Assembly: GCF_009905255.1 (NCBI RefSeq)
Contig: NZ_CP047602.1
Coordinates: 1,240,001-1,304,000 of the forward strand
From: Thermoanaerobacterium aotearoense
Lineage (GTDB): Bacteria; Bacillota; Thermoanaerobacteria; Thermoanaerobacterales; Thermoanaerobacteraceae
DNA: 64,000 nt
Direction: 5' to 3'
The translations under genes were made by a program, and so were the position numbers. Every line of letters starts with the position of its first letter. Within the stretch, counting starts at the first letter, position 1. This document shows positions 18,138 through 28,466 of this stretch, one piece after another. Under the pieces are notes generated by a model. The model was given only the letters and a program-made list of their open reading frames with translations, made no database searches and had not been told where the DNA came from.

Positions 18138-18916
18138 TACTTGATGATATTATCGTTAAGAAAAAAATACAGGTGGAAATAAAAAAAATCGAAAAACCGC
18201 TGGATGGTATATTAAAAGAAATTAAAAATGATAAAAATATGAGGAATTTTAAAGAAGCGTTGATTGGTGATGATATATCGATAATAGCTGAAATAAAAAA
18301 AGCTTCTCCATCTAAAGGGATAATGGTAGAAGACTTTGATCACATAAAAATTGCTAAGCTATATGAAAATGTTGATGTTGATGCCATATCTGTTCTTACA
18401 GAAAAAAATTATTTTAAAGGAGATGATGCATATATAAACGATGTAAAAGAAGTAACATCAAAACCTATTCTCAGAAAAGACTTCATATTTGACGAATACC
18501 AAATATACGAAAGCAAATTAATTGGTGCAGATGCTGTCTTGCTTATAGTGACTGTACTTGGAGATGATTTAAAGAAGTTTTACGATACTGCTAAAAAGAT
18601 TGGATTAGATGCTATTGTTGAGGTTCATGACGAACGTGAACTTGAAATAGCATTAAATGCGAATGTGGATATTTTAGGCATAAACAACAGAGATTTAAAG
18701 GATTTTCACGTTGATTTAAGGACGACAGAAAGGCTTGTTAGATACGTGCCAAGCGGTGTTTTACTGGTGTCTGAAAGTGGCATAAAGACTTCTGATGACG
18801 TAAAATTCTTAAAATCATTAGGTGTGAATGCTGTCCTAATCGGTGAAACATTTATGAATATAATCAAAAATGGCGGTAAAATTGATGATTTCGTAATTCA
18901 ATCAAAGGGTGTTTAA
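18134..18916 (+). CDS. trpC: indole-3-glycerol phosphate synthase
   Basis: Closes the indole ring from CdRP. 260 aa TIM barrel with [59 protein letters not shown] and LIGETFM. It overlaps trpD by 4 bases (ATGA). Confidence 0.96.
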   Translation: MILDDIIVKKKIQVEIKKIEKPLDGILKEIKNDKNMRNFKEALIGDDISIIAEIKKASPSKGIMVEDFDHIKIAKLYENVDVDAISVLTEKNYFKGDDAYINDVKEVTSKPILRKDFIFDEYQIYESKLIGADAVLLIVTVLGDDLKKFYDTAKKIGLDAIVEVHDERELEIALNANVDILGINNRDLKDFHVDLRTTERLVRYVPSGVLLVSESGIKTSDDVKFLKSLGVNAVLIGETFMNIIKNGGKIDDFVIQSKGV

Positions 18917-18917
18917 A

Positions 18918-19538
18918 ATGACATTGGTGAAAATATGTGGAATAAGGCGGGCAGAAGATATAGAATACCTTAATAATTTAAAGCCTGATTATGCTGGTTT
19001 CGTTTTTGCTGAAAGCAAGCGAAAAGTAGATGTAAATACGGCATATAACCTTATTAAAAATCTCGATAGACAAATAAAAAAAGTCGGTGTTTTTGTAAAT
19101 GAAAAAGTTTCGGTAGTAAAGGATGTTGCTGATTATTTAAATTTAGATGTTTTACAATTTCATGGCGATGAGTCACAAGATTATATAGACAATTTTGATG
19201 ATTATACCGTATGGAAGGCGATTCGGATTAGCGAAAAAAGCGATGTTTTTAGATTACAAGATTATCATGCTGATGGTATTCTCCTTGACAGTAAGATAAA
19301 GGGTTTTTATGGTGGTTCAGGTGTGAAATTTGATTGGAATTTAGTTAAGGATGTAAAGGACAACTTAAAGTGCAAGTTTATTTTAGCAGGTGGCATTAAT
19401 CCTGGCAATGCTTTAAAAGCTGTAGAAACAGTTAGACCGGATGTAATAGATGCATCCAGCGGTGTTGAAGTGGACGGCTTTAAAAATTATCAATTGATGA
19501 AAGATTTAATATGTAAAGTGAGGAGTGTAAAATGGTAG
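18918..19538 (+). CDS. trpF: phosphoribosylanthranilate isomerase
   Basis: Isomerises PRA to CdRP. About 206 aa, with [11 protein letters not shown] (catalytic Cys), [41 protein letters not shown] and IDASSGVE. The ATG at 18918 is preferred to GTG 18909, since AAAGGGTG sits at proper distance. It overlaps trpB by 7 bases. Confidence 0.95.
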   Translation: MTLVKICGIRRAEDIEYLNNLKPDYAGFVFAESKRKVDVNTAYNLIKNLDRQIKKVGVFVNEKVSVVKDVADYLNLDVLQFHGDESQDYIDNFDDYTVWKAIRISEKSDVFRLQDYHADGILLDSKIKGFYGGSGVKFDWNLVKDVKDNLKCKFILAGGINPGNALKAVETVRPDVIDASSGVEVDGFKNYQLMKDLICKVRSVKW

Positions 19539-20707
19539 GGAGATTTGGTAAATTTGGCGGTCAATACGTACCGGAAACGATTATGAATGCATTGATAGAA
19601 CTTGAAGACGAATTTTACAAGGCAATAAATGATAAAGATTTTATTGATGAATACAAATATTATTTAAGAGAATATTCTGGAAGGCCTACACCGTTGTATT
19701 TTGCAAGAAACTTAACTGAAAGATTGGGTGGCGCAAAAATATATTTGAAAAGAGAAGATTTAAACCACACTGGCGCTCATAAAATAAACAACGTTTTAGG
19801 GCAAATATTGCTGGCTAAAAGAATGGGCAAAAGGAAAGTCATCGCTGAAACAGGTGCAGGACAACACGGTGTAGCGACTGCAACAGGCGCTGCGATGTTT
19901 GACATGGAATGTGAGATATTTATGGGAGAAGAAGACATAAAAAGACAGTCATTGAACGTATTTAGAATGAAGTTATTGGGTGCAAAAGTTACTCCTGTTA
20001 AGACGGGGACTGGCACATTGAAAGATGCTGTTAACGAAGCGATACGCAATTGGGTCACGAATATCGATGATACATTTTATGTGATGGGCTCTGTTGTAGG
20101 ACCGCATCCATATCCGATAATGGTTAGAGATTTTCAGAGGGTGATCGGCGACGAGACGAGAGAACAAATTTTAAGCAAAGAAAAGAGATTGCCTGATTAT
20201 ATTGTTGCATGTGTGGGCGGTGGCAGCAATTCTATGGGTATATTTTACCCTTTTATAAACGATTCATCAGTTAAACTTATAGGGGTAGAAGCTGCAGGCC
20301 TTGGAATAGATACAAATAAACATGCCGCTACAATGGCAAAAGGAAGCATTGGCGTCCTCCATGGCATGATGACGTATCTGCTTCAAGATGATGAAGGACA
20401 GATAATGCCTGTGTACTCAATATCAGCAGGACTTGATTATCCTGGTGTAGGGCCTGAACATGCTTATTTGAGGGATACCGGCAGAGCACAATATGTGTAT
20501 GCAACTGATGAAGAAGCTTTGTCAGCTTTTATGGATTTATCTCAAATTGAAGGAATCATACCGGCATTGGAAAGTGCCCATGCTGTTGCCTATGCAATGA
20601 AACTTGCTCCAAGTCTTAGCAAAGATGATATTATAGTTGTAAATTTATCAGGCAGAGGAGACAAAGACGTCAATACAGTAGCGAATGTTTTGGAGGTTGA
20701 GCTATGA
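19532..20707 (+). CDS. trpB: tryptophan synthase beta chain
   Basis: Joins indole and serine on PLP. 391 aa, TrpB1 type. [10 protein letters not shown] at the N-terminus, the PLP lysine in [21 protein letters not shown], the phosphate site [10 protein letters not shown] and the C-terminal SGRGDKD are present. It overlaps trpA by 4 bases (ATGA), which suits balanced subunit synthesis. Confidence 0.97.
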   Translation: MVGRFGKFGGQYVPETIMNALIELEDEFYKAINDKDFIDEYKYYLREYSGRPTPLYFARNLTERLGGAKIYLKREDLNHTGAHKINNVLGQILLAKRMGKRKVIAETGAGQHGVATATGAAMFDMECEIFMGEEDIKRQSLNVFRMKLLGAKVTPVKTGTGTLKDAVNEAIRNWVTNIDDTFYVMGSVVGPHPYPIMVRDFQRVIGDETREQILSKEKRLPDYIVACVGGGSNSMGIFYPFINDSSVKLIGVEAAGLGIDTNKHAATMAKGSIGVLHGMMTYLLQDDEGQIMPVYSISAGLDYPGVGPEHAYLRDTGRAQYVYATDEEALSAFMDLSQIEGIIPALESAHAVAYAMKLAPSLSKDDIIVVNLSGRGDKDVNTVANVLEVEL

Positions 20708-21528
20708 TGTTGTCAAGTGTAGAAGTTAACAATGCAAGGGAAAACAGGATTGATAAAAAATTCAATGAATTAAAGAAAAAAGGGCGTAAAGCGCTGATTG
20801 CATTTATAACCGCTGGAGATCCCGATATAAATATAACCATCAATTTAGTGTATAAGATGGTTGAAGGCGGGGCTGATATCATAGAGATTGGAATTCCATA
20901 TTCGGACCCGCTGGCAGATGGACCTATAATACAAGCTTCATCTGCAAGGGCATTGAAAAAGGGCACTAAAATAGATGATATAATGAGTGCTGTTAATATA
21001 ATAAGACAAAATACAGATGTACCGCTTGTGTACCTTGCCTATTACAATTCCATTTATAAATATGGAATGGAGAAATTTTTAAAGAATGCAAAGGATTCTG
21101 GCATAGATGGACTAATTATACCTGATTTGCCATTGGAGGAAAGAAAAGACATAAAAGAATTATCAGAAAAACATGATATTTATTTGATACCATTAGTTGC
21201 ACCTACTTCAAATGACAGGATAAAAAAGATTTGTGAAAATGGCAAAGGATTTGTGTATTGTGTTTCCACAAAAGGTGTCACAGGTGTAAGGAATTCTATT
21301 GAAACTGATATTGAAAAGTACATGGATTTGGTATCAAAGTACACTGATTTGCCAAAAGCAATTGGATTTGGCATATCTGGACCTGAGATGGCAAAAAAAT
21401 TTGCTCCGTACTGTGATGGAATAATAATTGGCAGTGCAATAGTTAAAATGATAAGTGATTCAAGAAATAATGATGAAATATTTGATAGTGTGGCAAATTT
21501 CATATCATCAGTCAAAGAGGTAATTTAA
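20704..21528 (+). CDS. trpA: tryptophan synthase alpha chain
   Basis: Releases indole from indole-3-glycerol phosphate for the beta chain. 274 aa TIM barrel with [12 protein letters not shown] (catalytic Glu region follows), [56 protein letters not shown] and [10 protein letters not shown]. It is the last gene of the seven-gene trp operon and is followed at once by a terminator. Confidence 0.97.
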   Translation: MMLSSVEVNNARENRIDKKFNELKKKGRKALIAFITAGDPDINITINLVYKMVEGGADIIEIGIPYSDPLADGPIIQASSARALKKGTKIDDIMSAVNIIRQNTDVPLVYLAYYNSIYKYGMEKFLKNAKDSGIDGLIIPDLPLEERKDIKELSEKHDIYLIPLVAPTSNDRIKKICENGKGFVYCVSTKGVTGVRNSIETDIEKYMDLVSKYTDLPKAIGFGISGPEMAKKFAPYCDGIIIGSAIVKMISDSRNNDEIFDSVANFISSVKEVI

Positions 21529-21553
21529 AAGGAGGCTATTTGCCTCTTTTTAA
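21524..21553 (+). terminator. terminator of the trp operon
   Basis: TTTAAAAGGAGGC TATTT GCCTCTTTTTAAA, overlapping the trpA stop. Confidence 0.8.
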
Positions 21554-21562
21554 ATTTAGGCA

Positions 21563-21590
21563 TTGATTATTATTTTAAAATTGATATAAT
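21563..21590 (+). promoter_or_regulatory. promoter of bcp
   Basis: TTGATT, a 16-bp spacer, TATAAT, about 50 bases before the bcp start. Confidence 0.55.
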
Positions 21591-21639
21591 TAAGATAAGA
21601 AATATTAAAGGAGAATAATTATCAAAGGAGGAAAAGTTG

Positions 21640-22104
21640 ATGGTTGAATTAGAAAAAGAAGCCCCTGATTTCACGCTTATGTCCAGTGAGGGAAAGAATG
21701 TCTCTTTAAAAGATTACAGGGGTAAAAAAGTTGTTCTTTACTTTTATCCCAAGGACAACACGCCTGGATGTACAAAGGAAGCTTGCCAGTTTAGGGACAA
21801 CCTAAATTCTATTGAAGATAATGATGCGGTTGTGATAGGGGTAAGCTTAGATGATTTAGAGTCTCATAAAAAATTTATTGAAAAATTTGATTTGCCATTT
21901 ATACTCTTAAGTGATGGTGATGCCAAAGTATCAACAGAGTACGGTGTTTATAAAGAAAAAAATATGTATGGAAAGAAAAAAATGGGCATAGAAAGATCTA
22001 CTTTTGTAATAGATAGAAAAGGCATAGTAAAGAAAATTTTTAGGAAAGTGAAAGTTGAAGGACACGTTGATGAAATATTGAAAGTGCTTAAAGAGATTGA
22101 TTAA
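21640..22104 (+). CDS. bcp: thioredoxin-dependent peroxiredoxin (Bcp/PrxQ type)
   Basis: Reduces hydroperoxides with electrons from thioredoxin. 154 aa. YPKDNTPGCTKEACQFRD places the peroxidatic Cys at residue 44 and the resolving Cys at 49, the five-residue spacing of the PrxQ class. ATG 21640 is chosen over TTG 21637 by spacing from AAAGGAGGA. A thioredoxin gene lies at 33.0 kb. It has its own promoter and terminator. Confidence 0.94.
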   Translation: MVELEKEAPDFTLMSSEGKNVSLKDYRGKKVVLYFYPKDNTPGCTKEACQFRDNLNSIEDNDAVVIGVSLDDLESHKKFIEKFDLPFILLSDGDAKVSTEYGVYKEKNMYGKKKMGIERSTFVIDRKGIVKKIFRKVKVEGHVDEILKVLKEID

Positions 22105-22111
22105 GAGATTT

Positions 22112-22133
22112 AGTGCGCTTTATGCGCACTTTT
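22112..22133. terminator. terminator shared by bcp and the small minus-strand gene
   Basis: AGTGCGC TTTAT GCGCACT followed by Ts; it can serve both converging genes. Confidence 0.7.
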
Positions 22134-22269
22134 AATAATTTAGAATCGGCAGACTGAAAGCAGCTATTAATGCAACTATCATCACAATGACAATAGTCAA
22201 AGCTACATATTTATGCCATTTTCTGTTGTAAAAAGGGTTTAAAAAATCTTTGTTTTTCTTTTTTTTCAT
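22132..22269 (-). CDS. 45-aa single-pass membrane protein, unknown function
   Basis: The minus-strand ATG at 22269 has AGGGGA six bases upstream. The product begins with a strongly basic head (MKKKKNKDFLNPFYNRKW), then has one hydrophobic helix of about 20 residues (ALTIVIVMIVALIAAF) and ends SLPILNY. Basic-in topology is expected. It resembles small DUF4044-like Firmicute proteins in layout, but that is not established. Converges on the bcp terminator. Confidence 0.65.
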   Translation of the reverse strand: MKKKKNKDFLNPFYNRKWHKYVALTIVIVMIVALIAAFSLPILNY

Positions 22270-22416
22270 TTTATTCCCCTCATCAATTTTACTAAGGTAA
22301 TTTTATTAAATTATACATCTTCTTATTACTAATTTAAGCATATTTAAATTTAAAAAACAATAAATTATTAATAAACTTCACCTAAAGAGAGAAAATAATT
22401 TATAGGAGGAATGGGC

Positions 22417-22701
22417 TTGGATAATAAATTATTAAATGAAATGAAGAAGCAAATTGAAAAAATGTCTGATATGATGGAAAAAATGAAAATAGCAGACTAT
22501 GTAGAATTGATGCAAAGCCCTTATAGACTCCTATGGCTTAACTTTGTCGGTGGGCTTGCGCGTGGTTTTGGAATGGCTATAGGATTTACATTGCTTGGAG
22601 CAATTGTAATATACATATTGCAAAGAGCGGTTTTATTGAATTTGCCTATTATAGGCAATATTATTGCTCATATAATTAAAATTGTTCAACAAAATTTGTG
22701 A
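22417..22701 (+). CDS. DUF5665-like small membrane protein
   Basis: 94 aa. An N-terminal Lys/Met-rich helical region (residues 1-35), then SPYRLLWLNFVGGLARGFGMAIGFTLLGAIVIYILQ with one or two membrane spans. Function unknown. TTG at 22417 has ideal spacing from AGGAGG (22404-22409); an ATG at 22411 is too close. Confidence 0.75.
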   Translation: MDNKLLNEMKKQIEKMSDMMEKMKIADYVELMQSPYRLLWLNFVGGLARGFGMAIGFTLLGAIVIYILQRAVLLNLPIIGNIIAHIIKIVQQNL

Positions 22702-22720
22702 TAGAAAGGCATGTGGTAAA

Positions 22721-23344
22721 ATGGATGACGAAAAATTAGAGTATTTTAGAAAAAGACTTATTGATGAAAGAAATAGAATTTTGCATACTCTAAACGAGAT
22801 GGATGATAATAACGGAACCGGGAGAATTGGGGAGAGGGAGTATTACCAAGAACTATCGATGGCGGACAACCATCCAGCGGATATTGCTTCGGAAGTATAC
22901 GAATTAGAGAAAAATTACGCATTAAAAGATAATGAACAGCACATTTTGAGGCAGATTGATGATGCTCTTTCGCGAATGGCTAATGGCGAATACGGTATAT
23001 GCAATCATTGTCATAAAGAAATTGAAATGGAAAGGTTAGAAGCGTTGCCATATGCACCTTTATGTGCAAAATGTGCAAAAGACAATGATTTAAAATTAAG
23101 CGATCTCAGGTTTTCACGCCCTAACGAAGAAAGAACTATTAAGTATCCTTTTGGGTGGGGATACATGGATTCCAAAGAAGAAAATCAATTTGATGCCGAG
23201 GATTCGTACCAATCAGTAGCAAGGTATAATAAAACTAAAGCAGGACTTGACAATTATGATGACGATTACGATGATTATAATTCAGGATATGTGGAAGAAG
23301 TAGATAAAATAAGCAATGAAGATTACAAAAAAACATTAGAGTGA
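22721..23344 (+). CDS. TraR/DksA-type zinc-finger protein (YteA-like)
   Basis: About 207 aa. An N-terminal coiled-coil (residues 1-85, with GEREYYQELSMADNHPADIASEVYE), then a four-Cys zinc finger CNHCHKEIEMERLEALPYAPLCAKC, then an acidic Tyr/Asp-rich tail. DksA-like proteins act on RNA polymerase through the secondary channel; the YteA group in Firmicutes has no firm role. ATG 22721 is preferred over an upstream frame start at 22682 that overlaps the preceding gene. Confidence 0.85.
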   Translation: MDDEKLEYFRKRLIDERNRILHTLNEMDDNNGTGRIGEREYYQELSMADNHPADIASEVYELEKNYALKDNEQHILRQIDDALSRMANGEYGICNHCHKEIEMERLEALPYAPLCAKCAKDNDLKLSDLRFSRPNEERTIKYPFGWGYMDSKEENQFDAEDSYQSVARYNKTKAGLDNYDDDYDDYNSGYVEEVDKISNEDYKKTLE

Positions 23345-23373
23345 TGATAAATCTTACTATAATGTAGATTAAT

Positions 23374-23420
23374 AAAAAAGCCTTGCAAATTCGGAAAGAA
23401 AACGCAGGCTTTATTTTATT
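23374..23420. terminator. hairpin between the DksA-like gene and tRNA-Trp
   Basis: AAAGCCTTGC and GCAGGCTTT arms with A-rich and T-rich flanks; it may end transcription from both sides. Confidence 0.6.
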
Positions 23421-23436
23421 ACAATGGCATAAAAAA

Positions 23437-23512
<76 letters not shown>

Positions 23513-23524
23513 GCGACGAATTTT

Positions 23525-23553
23525 ATTATAACATAGTATTTACATGTAGTCAA
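23525..23553 (-). promoter_or_regulatory. promoter of tRNA-Trp
   Basis: On the minus strand TTGACT, a 17-bp spacer, TATAAT, 12 bases before the mature tRNA. Confidence 0.75.
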
Positions 23554-23723
23554 TAACTAAGTGCATCTATTTCGTTGTTATTCTGTCATAAAACTCAGCA
23601 AAAAAAGTGTGCAAAATATAAAAATAATTCATAACTTACCCGAATTTTAAGTTAAATTCTTTTATTACGATTTGTCCAATGATATAATATTAATGGTAAT
23701 TAAAAAGCAAAGGAGAGTTAAGT

Positions 23724-25709
23724 ATGAACAGGATTGATGAATTAGCAATTAATACTATACGTATACTATCAATTGAACAGGTGCAAAAGGCGAACTCCGG
23801 ACATCCAGGTATGCCAATGGGTTCTGCTCCAATGGCATATACATTGTGGGCCAAATATTTAAAGCACAGTCCAAGAAATCCTAAATGGGCTGGGAGAGAT
23901 AGATTTATACTATCTGCTGGACATGGTTCTGCGCTTTTATATTCACTGTTGCATCTCTTTGGCTATGGACTTACAATAGAAGATCTTAAAAATTTTAGGC
24001 AATGGCAGAGCTTGACTCCAGGGCATCCAGAATACGGACATACACCAGGTGTTGAAATCACCACAGGGCCATTGGGGCAAGGTATTTCAAATGCTGTTGG
24101 CATGGCAATCGCTGAGACTTACATGGCAAGCAAATTCAACCGCCCAGGGTATGATATAGTAGACAATTATACATATGCTATAGTTGGCGATGGATGCCTT
24201 ATGGAGGGTATTTCATCTGAAGCATGTTCTTTAGCTGGAACGTTAAAGCTTGGCAAGCTGATAGCATTGTATGATTCAAATAATATTTCCATAGAAGGTG
24301 GTACTGACATTGCATTTACAGAAGACGTCGGCAAAAGATTTGAAGCATATGGCTGGCAAGTGATAAAAGTAGATGACGGAAATGATGTAGAAAAGATAGG
24401 AAAAGCTATTGAAGAAGCAAAAGCGGATAAGGAGAGGCCGTCGCTTATCATAGTAAAGACGGTGATTGGATACGGCTGCCCAGAGAAGCAAGGCAAAGCT
24501 TCAGCACATGGAGAGCCGCTTGGAGATAAAAATGTAGAGGCAACTAAAAAGTTTTTAGGATGGGAATACGAGGAGGAATTCTATGTTCCTGATGAAGTGC
24601 GTAAACACTTCGAGAATATCATAGAAGAATTAAACAAAGAAGAAGAAAAATGGAATAGAATGTTTGAAAATTACAGAAAAGAATATCCTGAATTGGCAGA
24701 AGAATGGGATAAATGGCACAGTGAGAAATTGCCGGTTGATTTAGTCGCTGATGAAGGCCTTTGGAACTTTAAAGCAAAGACAGCTACAAGGTCCTCATCT
24801 GGAGATGTTTTGAATTATTTGGTTAAGCTTGTCCCAAATCTGATCGGTGGTTCTGCAGATCTTGCTCCATCCACAAAGACTTATACAAAAGATAGAGGCG
24901 ATTATAGCAGCCAAAACAGAGGTGGCTCCAATTTCCACTTTGGCGTTAGAGAACATGCAATGGCAGCAATTGCAAATGGAATGGCCGCTTATGGAGGAAT
25001 TATACCTTATGTATCTACATTCCTTGTATTCAGTGATTATATGAAAGGTGCTGTAAGGTTGTCTGCATTGATGAAGCTTCCTGTGATTTACGTATTTACT
25101 CATGACAGCATTGGCGTTGGTGAGGATGGTCCAACACATGAGCCGATAGAACATTTGCCAATGTTAAGAAGCATTCCAAACTTGACGGTTATAAGACCTG
25201 CAGATTCAAAAGAAGTATCTGCTGCATGGTGTTATGCTCTTAACAAAAAAGACGGTCCAACAGCATTGATATTGACAAGGCAAAATCTTCCTGTATACGA
25301 CGAGACGTCAAAAGATGCTCTAAAAGGCGGATATGTATTGTGTGATGCAGAAGATGGAAATCCTGATTTGATATTATTGGCCAGTGGTTCAGAGGTCAGC
25401 TTGATCTACGAAGCATACAAACTGCTTAAAGAGAAAGGTGTTAAAGCGAGGGTAGTAAGTATGCCTTCGATGGAGATATTTGATACGCAACCAGATGAAT
25501 ACAAAAAAACAGTGCTTCCTGATAATGTAAGAGCCAGAATTGCAGTAGAGGCTGCAAGCACTATGAGCTGGTATAAATACGTTGGACTTGACGGATGTGT
25601 AATTGGACTTGACCATTTTGGAGCATCTGCACCTGGTGAAATACTCTTTAGAGAATTTGGGTTCACTGTTGAAAATGTCGTCAACAAGGCATTAGAGCTA
25701 TTAAAATGA
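23724..25709 (+). CDS. tkt: transketolase
   Basis: Thiamine-diphosphate enzyme of the pentose phosphate pathway. 661 aa, full length. The N-terminal domain has [10 protein letters not shown] and [14 protein letters not shown]; the TPP/Mg site is GDGCLMEG ... NNIS; the middle domain has [15 protein letters not shown] and [17 protein letters not shown]; the C-terminal domain ends [18 protein letters not shown] lies upstream of the ATG. TATAAT at 23683-23688 may be the -10 box, but its -35 is weak. Confidence 0.97.
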   Translation: MNRIDELAINTIRILSIEQVQKANSGHPGMPMGSAPMAYTLWAKYLKHSPRNPKWAGRDRFILSAGHGSALLYSLLHLFGYGLTIEDLKNFRQWQSLTPGHPEYGHTPGVEITTGPLGQGISNAVGMAIAETYMASKFNRPGYDIVDNYTYAIVGDGCLMEGISSEACSLAGTLKLGKLIALYDSNNISIEGGTDIAFTEDVGKRFEAYGWQVIKVDDGNDVEKIGKAIEEAKADKERPSLIIVKTVIGYGCPEKQGKASAHGEPLGDKNVEATKKFLGWEYEEEFYVPDEVRKHFENIIEELNKEEEKWNRMFENYRKEYPELAEEWDKWHSEKLPVDLVADEGLWNFKAKTATRSSSGDVLNYLVKLVPNLIGGSADLAPSTKTYTKDRGDYSSQNRGGSNFHFGVREHAMAAIANGMAAYGGIIPYVSTFLVFSDYMKGAVRLSALMKLPVIYVFTHDSIGVGEDGPTHEPIEHLPMLRSIPNLTVIRPADSKEVSAAWCYALNKKDGPTALILTRQNLPVYDETSKDALKGGYVLCDAEDGNPDLILLASGSEVSLIYEAYKLLKEKGVKARVVSMPSMEIFDTQPDEYKKTVLPDNVRARIAVEAASTMSWYKYVGLDGCVIGLDHFGASAPGEILFREFGFTVENVVNKALELLK

Positions 25710-25710
25710 T

Positions 25711-25745
25711 GAATAAGAGCGCTTTATTGCGCTCTTATTCAAAAA
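25711..25745 (+). terminator. terminator of tkt
   Basis: GAATAAGAGC/GCTCTTATTC stem followed by an A/T-rich tract. Confidence 0.6.
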
Positions 25746-25792
25746 TTTTTAGGAATCATACAAGTATGCTATATTAAGAAAGGAATGGTATT

Positions 25793-26695
25793 ATGAGTGT
25801 TACGATTAAAAAAGTTTCATTTTCTGGCTGGAATGATTGCATTGAAGTTTCAAATGGGGTAGTTGATTTTATAGCCACGACGGAAATAGGTCCCAGGATA
25901 ATGAGATTTGGATTTGTAGGGCAAGCAAATGAATTCAGCATTAACGATGAAGATGCAGGCAAAAAAGGTGAAAACATTTGGAGAAATTATGGTGGACATA
26001 GACTGTGGCATAGTCCTGAAGCCATGCCAAGAACTTACACGCTTGACAACTTTCCAATAAAATACGAAGAAATAGAAAACGGCATTAAGCTTATTCAAGA
26101 GCCTAATGATTATGCCTACATAAAAAAAGAGATTGAAGTAACTTTAGAGCCAGATAAACCTGTTGCAAAGGTTAAGCATACGCTTACAAATAAAGGCGCT
26201 TGGGCGGTGGAGCTTTCACCATGGGCTATATCTGTCATGGCAACAGGAGGTCTTCAGGTCGTTGAGCAACCTATGAAAGACACTGGACTTTTGCCAAATA
26301 GAGCATTGGTATTGTGGCCGTATTCCCATATGAAAGATCACAGAATACATTTTGGCAACAAGTACATAATTTTTGAGCAAGATCCTAACAAAAAAGAGCC
26401 ATTTAAATTTGGAATTCAAAATGAAAAAGGATGGGCAGCGTACTTTAATCATGGACATCTTTTCATAAAGAAATTCAAACATGATGAAAATGCGACTTAT
26501 CCGGATTACAACGCTTCTTATGAAACATATACGACAGATTGGATGATGGAAATGGAGTCATTAGGCCCTATGGTAAAGTTAAATCCTGGTGATTCCACAA
26601 TCCATACAGAAGAATGGTTATTATATGACAATGTAAAAAGACCGTCTATAAACGAAGATGAAATAGAAGAATTGTTGTCACAATATATAAAATGA
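25793..26695 (+). CDS. galactose-mutarotase-fold protein, DUF4380-like
   Basis: 300 aa, probably cytoplasmic (no signal peptide). Blocks such as TTEIGPRIMRFGFVG, NYGGHRLWHSPE, SPWAISVMATGG and the end TTDWMMEMESLGP ... EEWLLYD are typical of aldose-epimerase-like beta-sandwich proteins. The catalytic residues of true mutarotases cannot be confirmed by eye. A link to sugar metabolism is suggested only by the transketolase next door. It has hairpins on both sides, so it is probably transcribed alone. Confidence 0.65.
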   Translation: MSVTIKKVSFSGWNDCIEVSNGVVDFIATTEIGPRIMRFGFVGQANEFSINDEDAGKKGENIWRNYGGHRLWHSPEAMPRTYTLDNFPIKYEEIENGIKLIQEPNDYAYIKKEIEVTLEPDKPVAKVKHTLTNKGAWAVELSPWAISVMATGGLQVVEQPMKDTGLLPNRALVLWPYSHMKDHRIHFGNKYIIFEQDPNKKEPFKFGIQNEKGWAAYFNHGHLFIKKFKHDENATYPDYNASYETYTTDWMMEMESLGPMVKLNPGDSTIHTEEWLLYDNVKRPSINEDEIEELLSQYIK

Positions 26696-26725
26696 TTAAT
26701 TAGGGCTTGCAAAAGCCCTAATTAA
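26696..26725 (+). terminator. hairpin after the DUF4380-like gene
   Basis: TTAGGGCTT ... AAAGCCCTAA stem, with a T6 run a few bases later. Confidence 0.55.
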
Positions 26726-26745
26726 GGTTTTTTAGGAGGATAGAA

Positions 26746-27180
26746 TTGGAACTAATTACTGTCATTTTAGCTATTTTAATTGACCAAATTTCAAAATATT
26801 TTGTGGTGAGATATTTAAAACCCATTGGAACTTTTCCTATAATAGACAATGTTTTTAATTTTACATATGTTGAAAACAAAGGGGCTGCTTTTGGAATATT
26901 GCAAAATAAAACATTGTTGTTTATAATAATAACGATTATTGTTGGAACAATATTGGTATACTCAATTATAAAAGTACCCAGCAGTACATTTTATAAATTT
27001 ACTTTGTCCATGATTCTTGGGGGAGCTATTGGAAATTTGATTGATAGAGTTAGATTAGGGTATGTTGTAGATTTCATTGATTTTAAGTTTTTTCCAGCAG
27101 TATTTAACTTGGCTGATTCCATGATAGTAGTAGGAGCCATATTGTTATGCTATACCTTGATATTAAAAAGAGAAAATTAA
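26746..27180 (+). CDS. lspA: lipoprotein signal peptidase (signal peptidase II)
   Basis: Removes signal peptides from prolipoproteins in the membrane. 144 aa with four spans. IDQISKYFVV, NFTYVENKGAAFGIL, GGAIGNLIDRVRLGYVVDFIDF and NLADSMIV hold the two catalytic aspartates. It starts at TTG 26746 after TAGGAGGAT. The rluD-type gene follows, the usual Firmicute pair. Confidence 0.95.
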   Translation: MELITVILAILIDQISKYFVVRYLKPIGTFPIIDNVFNFTYVENKGAAFGILQNKTLLFIIITIIVGTILVYSIIKVPSSTFYKFTLSMILGGAIGNLIDRVRLGYVVDFIDFKFFPAVFNLADSMIVVGAILLCYTLILKREN

Positions 27181-27216
27181 ATACATCTGGCTGCATGTTT
27201 GAAAGGATTGTATCTC

Positions 27217-28137
27217 ATGAATATAGCTGATACTTTAAACATAATCGCAGAAAAAGATGATGAAGATAAAAGAATAGATTCTTTTTTAGCTTCAGAAGTA
27301 GATTTTACAAGATCGTATTTGAAAAAATTGATATTGGATGGACTTGTTAAAGTCAATGGTGCACCAGTGAAGCCTAATTATAAGATAAAGGAAGGCGATA
27401 CAATAGACGTAAATATACCTGAAGCAGAAGAAATAGACTTAAAGCCAGAGAACATTCCTCTTGATATTATTTACGAAGATGATGATATAATTGTTGTAAA
27501 CAAGCCTCAAGGCATGGTGGTTCACCCTGCTCCTGGCAATTTAAGCGGTACACTTGTCAATGCGCTTTTGTACCATTGCACGAATTTGTCAGGCATAAAT
27601 GGAGAGTTGAGGCCAGGGATTGTTCACAGACTTGATAAAGATACTTCTGGTGTAATGGTCGTTGCCAAAAATGACAAAGCTCATTTGGAACTTTCAAATC
27701 AAATAAAAAATAGGACTATTTTAAAAAAATATTTAGCGATCGTTGAGGGAGTAATTAAAAGCGATGAAGGAGCTGTAGAGGCTCCAATAGGAAGAGATCA
27801 TATTGAGAGAAAAAAGATGGCTGTTGTAAAAGATGGACGTTATGCTTTAACATTGTACAGAGTCCTCGAAAGGTACAAAAACAATTCTCTTGTAGAAGCG
27901 GTAATAAAAACCGGTCGTACTCATCAGATTAGAGTTCACATGGCATATATTGGACATCCAATTGTAGGTGATGAAGTTTACGGATATAAAAAACAGAGAT
28001 TTAATCTTTCGGGTCAGGCACTACATTCAAAACTTTTAGGCTTAATGCATCCGTCTAAGAAAATTTATATGGAATTTGAGGCGCCGGTCCCTGACTATTT
28101 TGAAAAGTTAATGAAAGTATTAAAAGAAAAGCAGTAG
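27217..28137 (+). CDS. RluD-type 23S rRNA pseudouridine synthase
   Basis: 306 aa: an N-terminal S4 domain (RIDSFLASEVDFTRSYLKKLI), then the RluA-type catalytic domain with GIVHRLDKDTSGVMVVAKN (catalytic Asp), RTHQIRVHMAYIGHPIVGDEVYG and ALHSKLLGLMHP. The exact uridine target is not readable from sequence. ATG 27217 is chosen over TTG 27199 because AAAGGA precedes it. Paired with lspA. Confidence 0.92.
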   Translation: MNIADTLNIIAEKDDEDKRIDSFLASEVDFTRSYLKKLILDGLVKVNGAPVKPNYKIKEGDTIDVNIPEAEEIDLKPENIPLDIIYEDDDIIVVNKPQGMVVHPAPGNLSGTLVNALLYHCTNLSGINGELRPGIVHRLDKDTSGVMVVAKNDKAHLELSNQIKNRTILKKYLAIVEGVIKSDEGAVEAPIGRDHIERKKMAVVKDGRYALTLYRVLERYKNNSLVEAVIKTGRTHQIRVHMAYIGHPIVGDEVYGYKKQRFNLSGQALHSKLLGLMHPSKKIYMEFEAPVPDYFEKLMKVLKEKQ

Positions 28138-28149
28138 TTCTTTTCTGGC

Positions 28150-28178
28150 TTGACACGTCAATATATTAAAGTTATAAT
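28150..28178 (+). promoter_or_regulatory. promoter of hisS-aspS
   Basis: Perfect TTGACA, 17-bp spacer, TATAAT. Confidence 0.85.
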
Positions 28179-28184
28179 ATCAAA

Positions 28185-28430
28185 TAAATAGTTTGATATG
28201 ATGATGCGATGAGTAGGAGAGTAGCAAAAGCACATATACAAGGGAGAAGATACCGTGACTGAGAGTATCTTTATATCACTGCTTTTGTGAAAGACGCCTA
28301 TTAGCATATTGGTCGATATGTAGGCCAAATACGTAGACCTGCGTTAAAGGAAAGAGTTGTAATCAGGGTGGCACCACGGGAAATTCTCTCGTCCCTGCAA
28401 TTTATTTGCGGGATTGAGAGAATTTTACAT
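28185..28430 (+). promoter_or_regulatory. T-box leader, aspartate specifier (GAC)
   Basis: Stem I base TAGG ... CCTA; the 3' strand reads GACGCCTA, so by the same register as the Ile and Trp leaders of this window the specifier is GAC at 28293-28295 (Asp). The T-box AGGGTGGCACCACGG starts at 28365, and the terminator (28381-28425) has arms AAATTCTCTCGTCC/GGATTGAGAGAATTT. The bulge UGGC fits a tRNA with discriminator G, as tRNA-Asp usually has. So hisS and aspS would respond to Asp charging, although hisS comes first. Confidence 0.88.
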
Positions 28431-28466
28431 TTATATAATACTTAAGTATAAAGAGGAGTTGATTTT

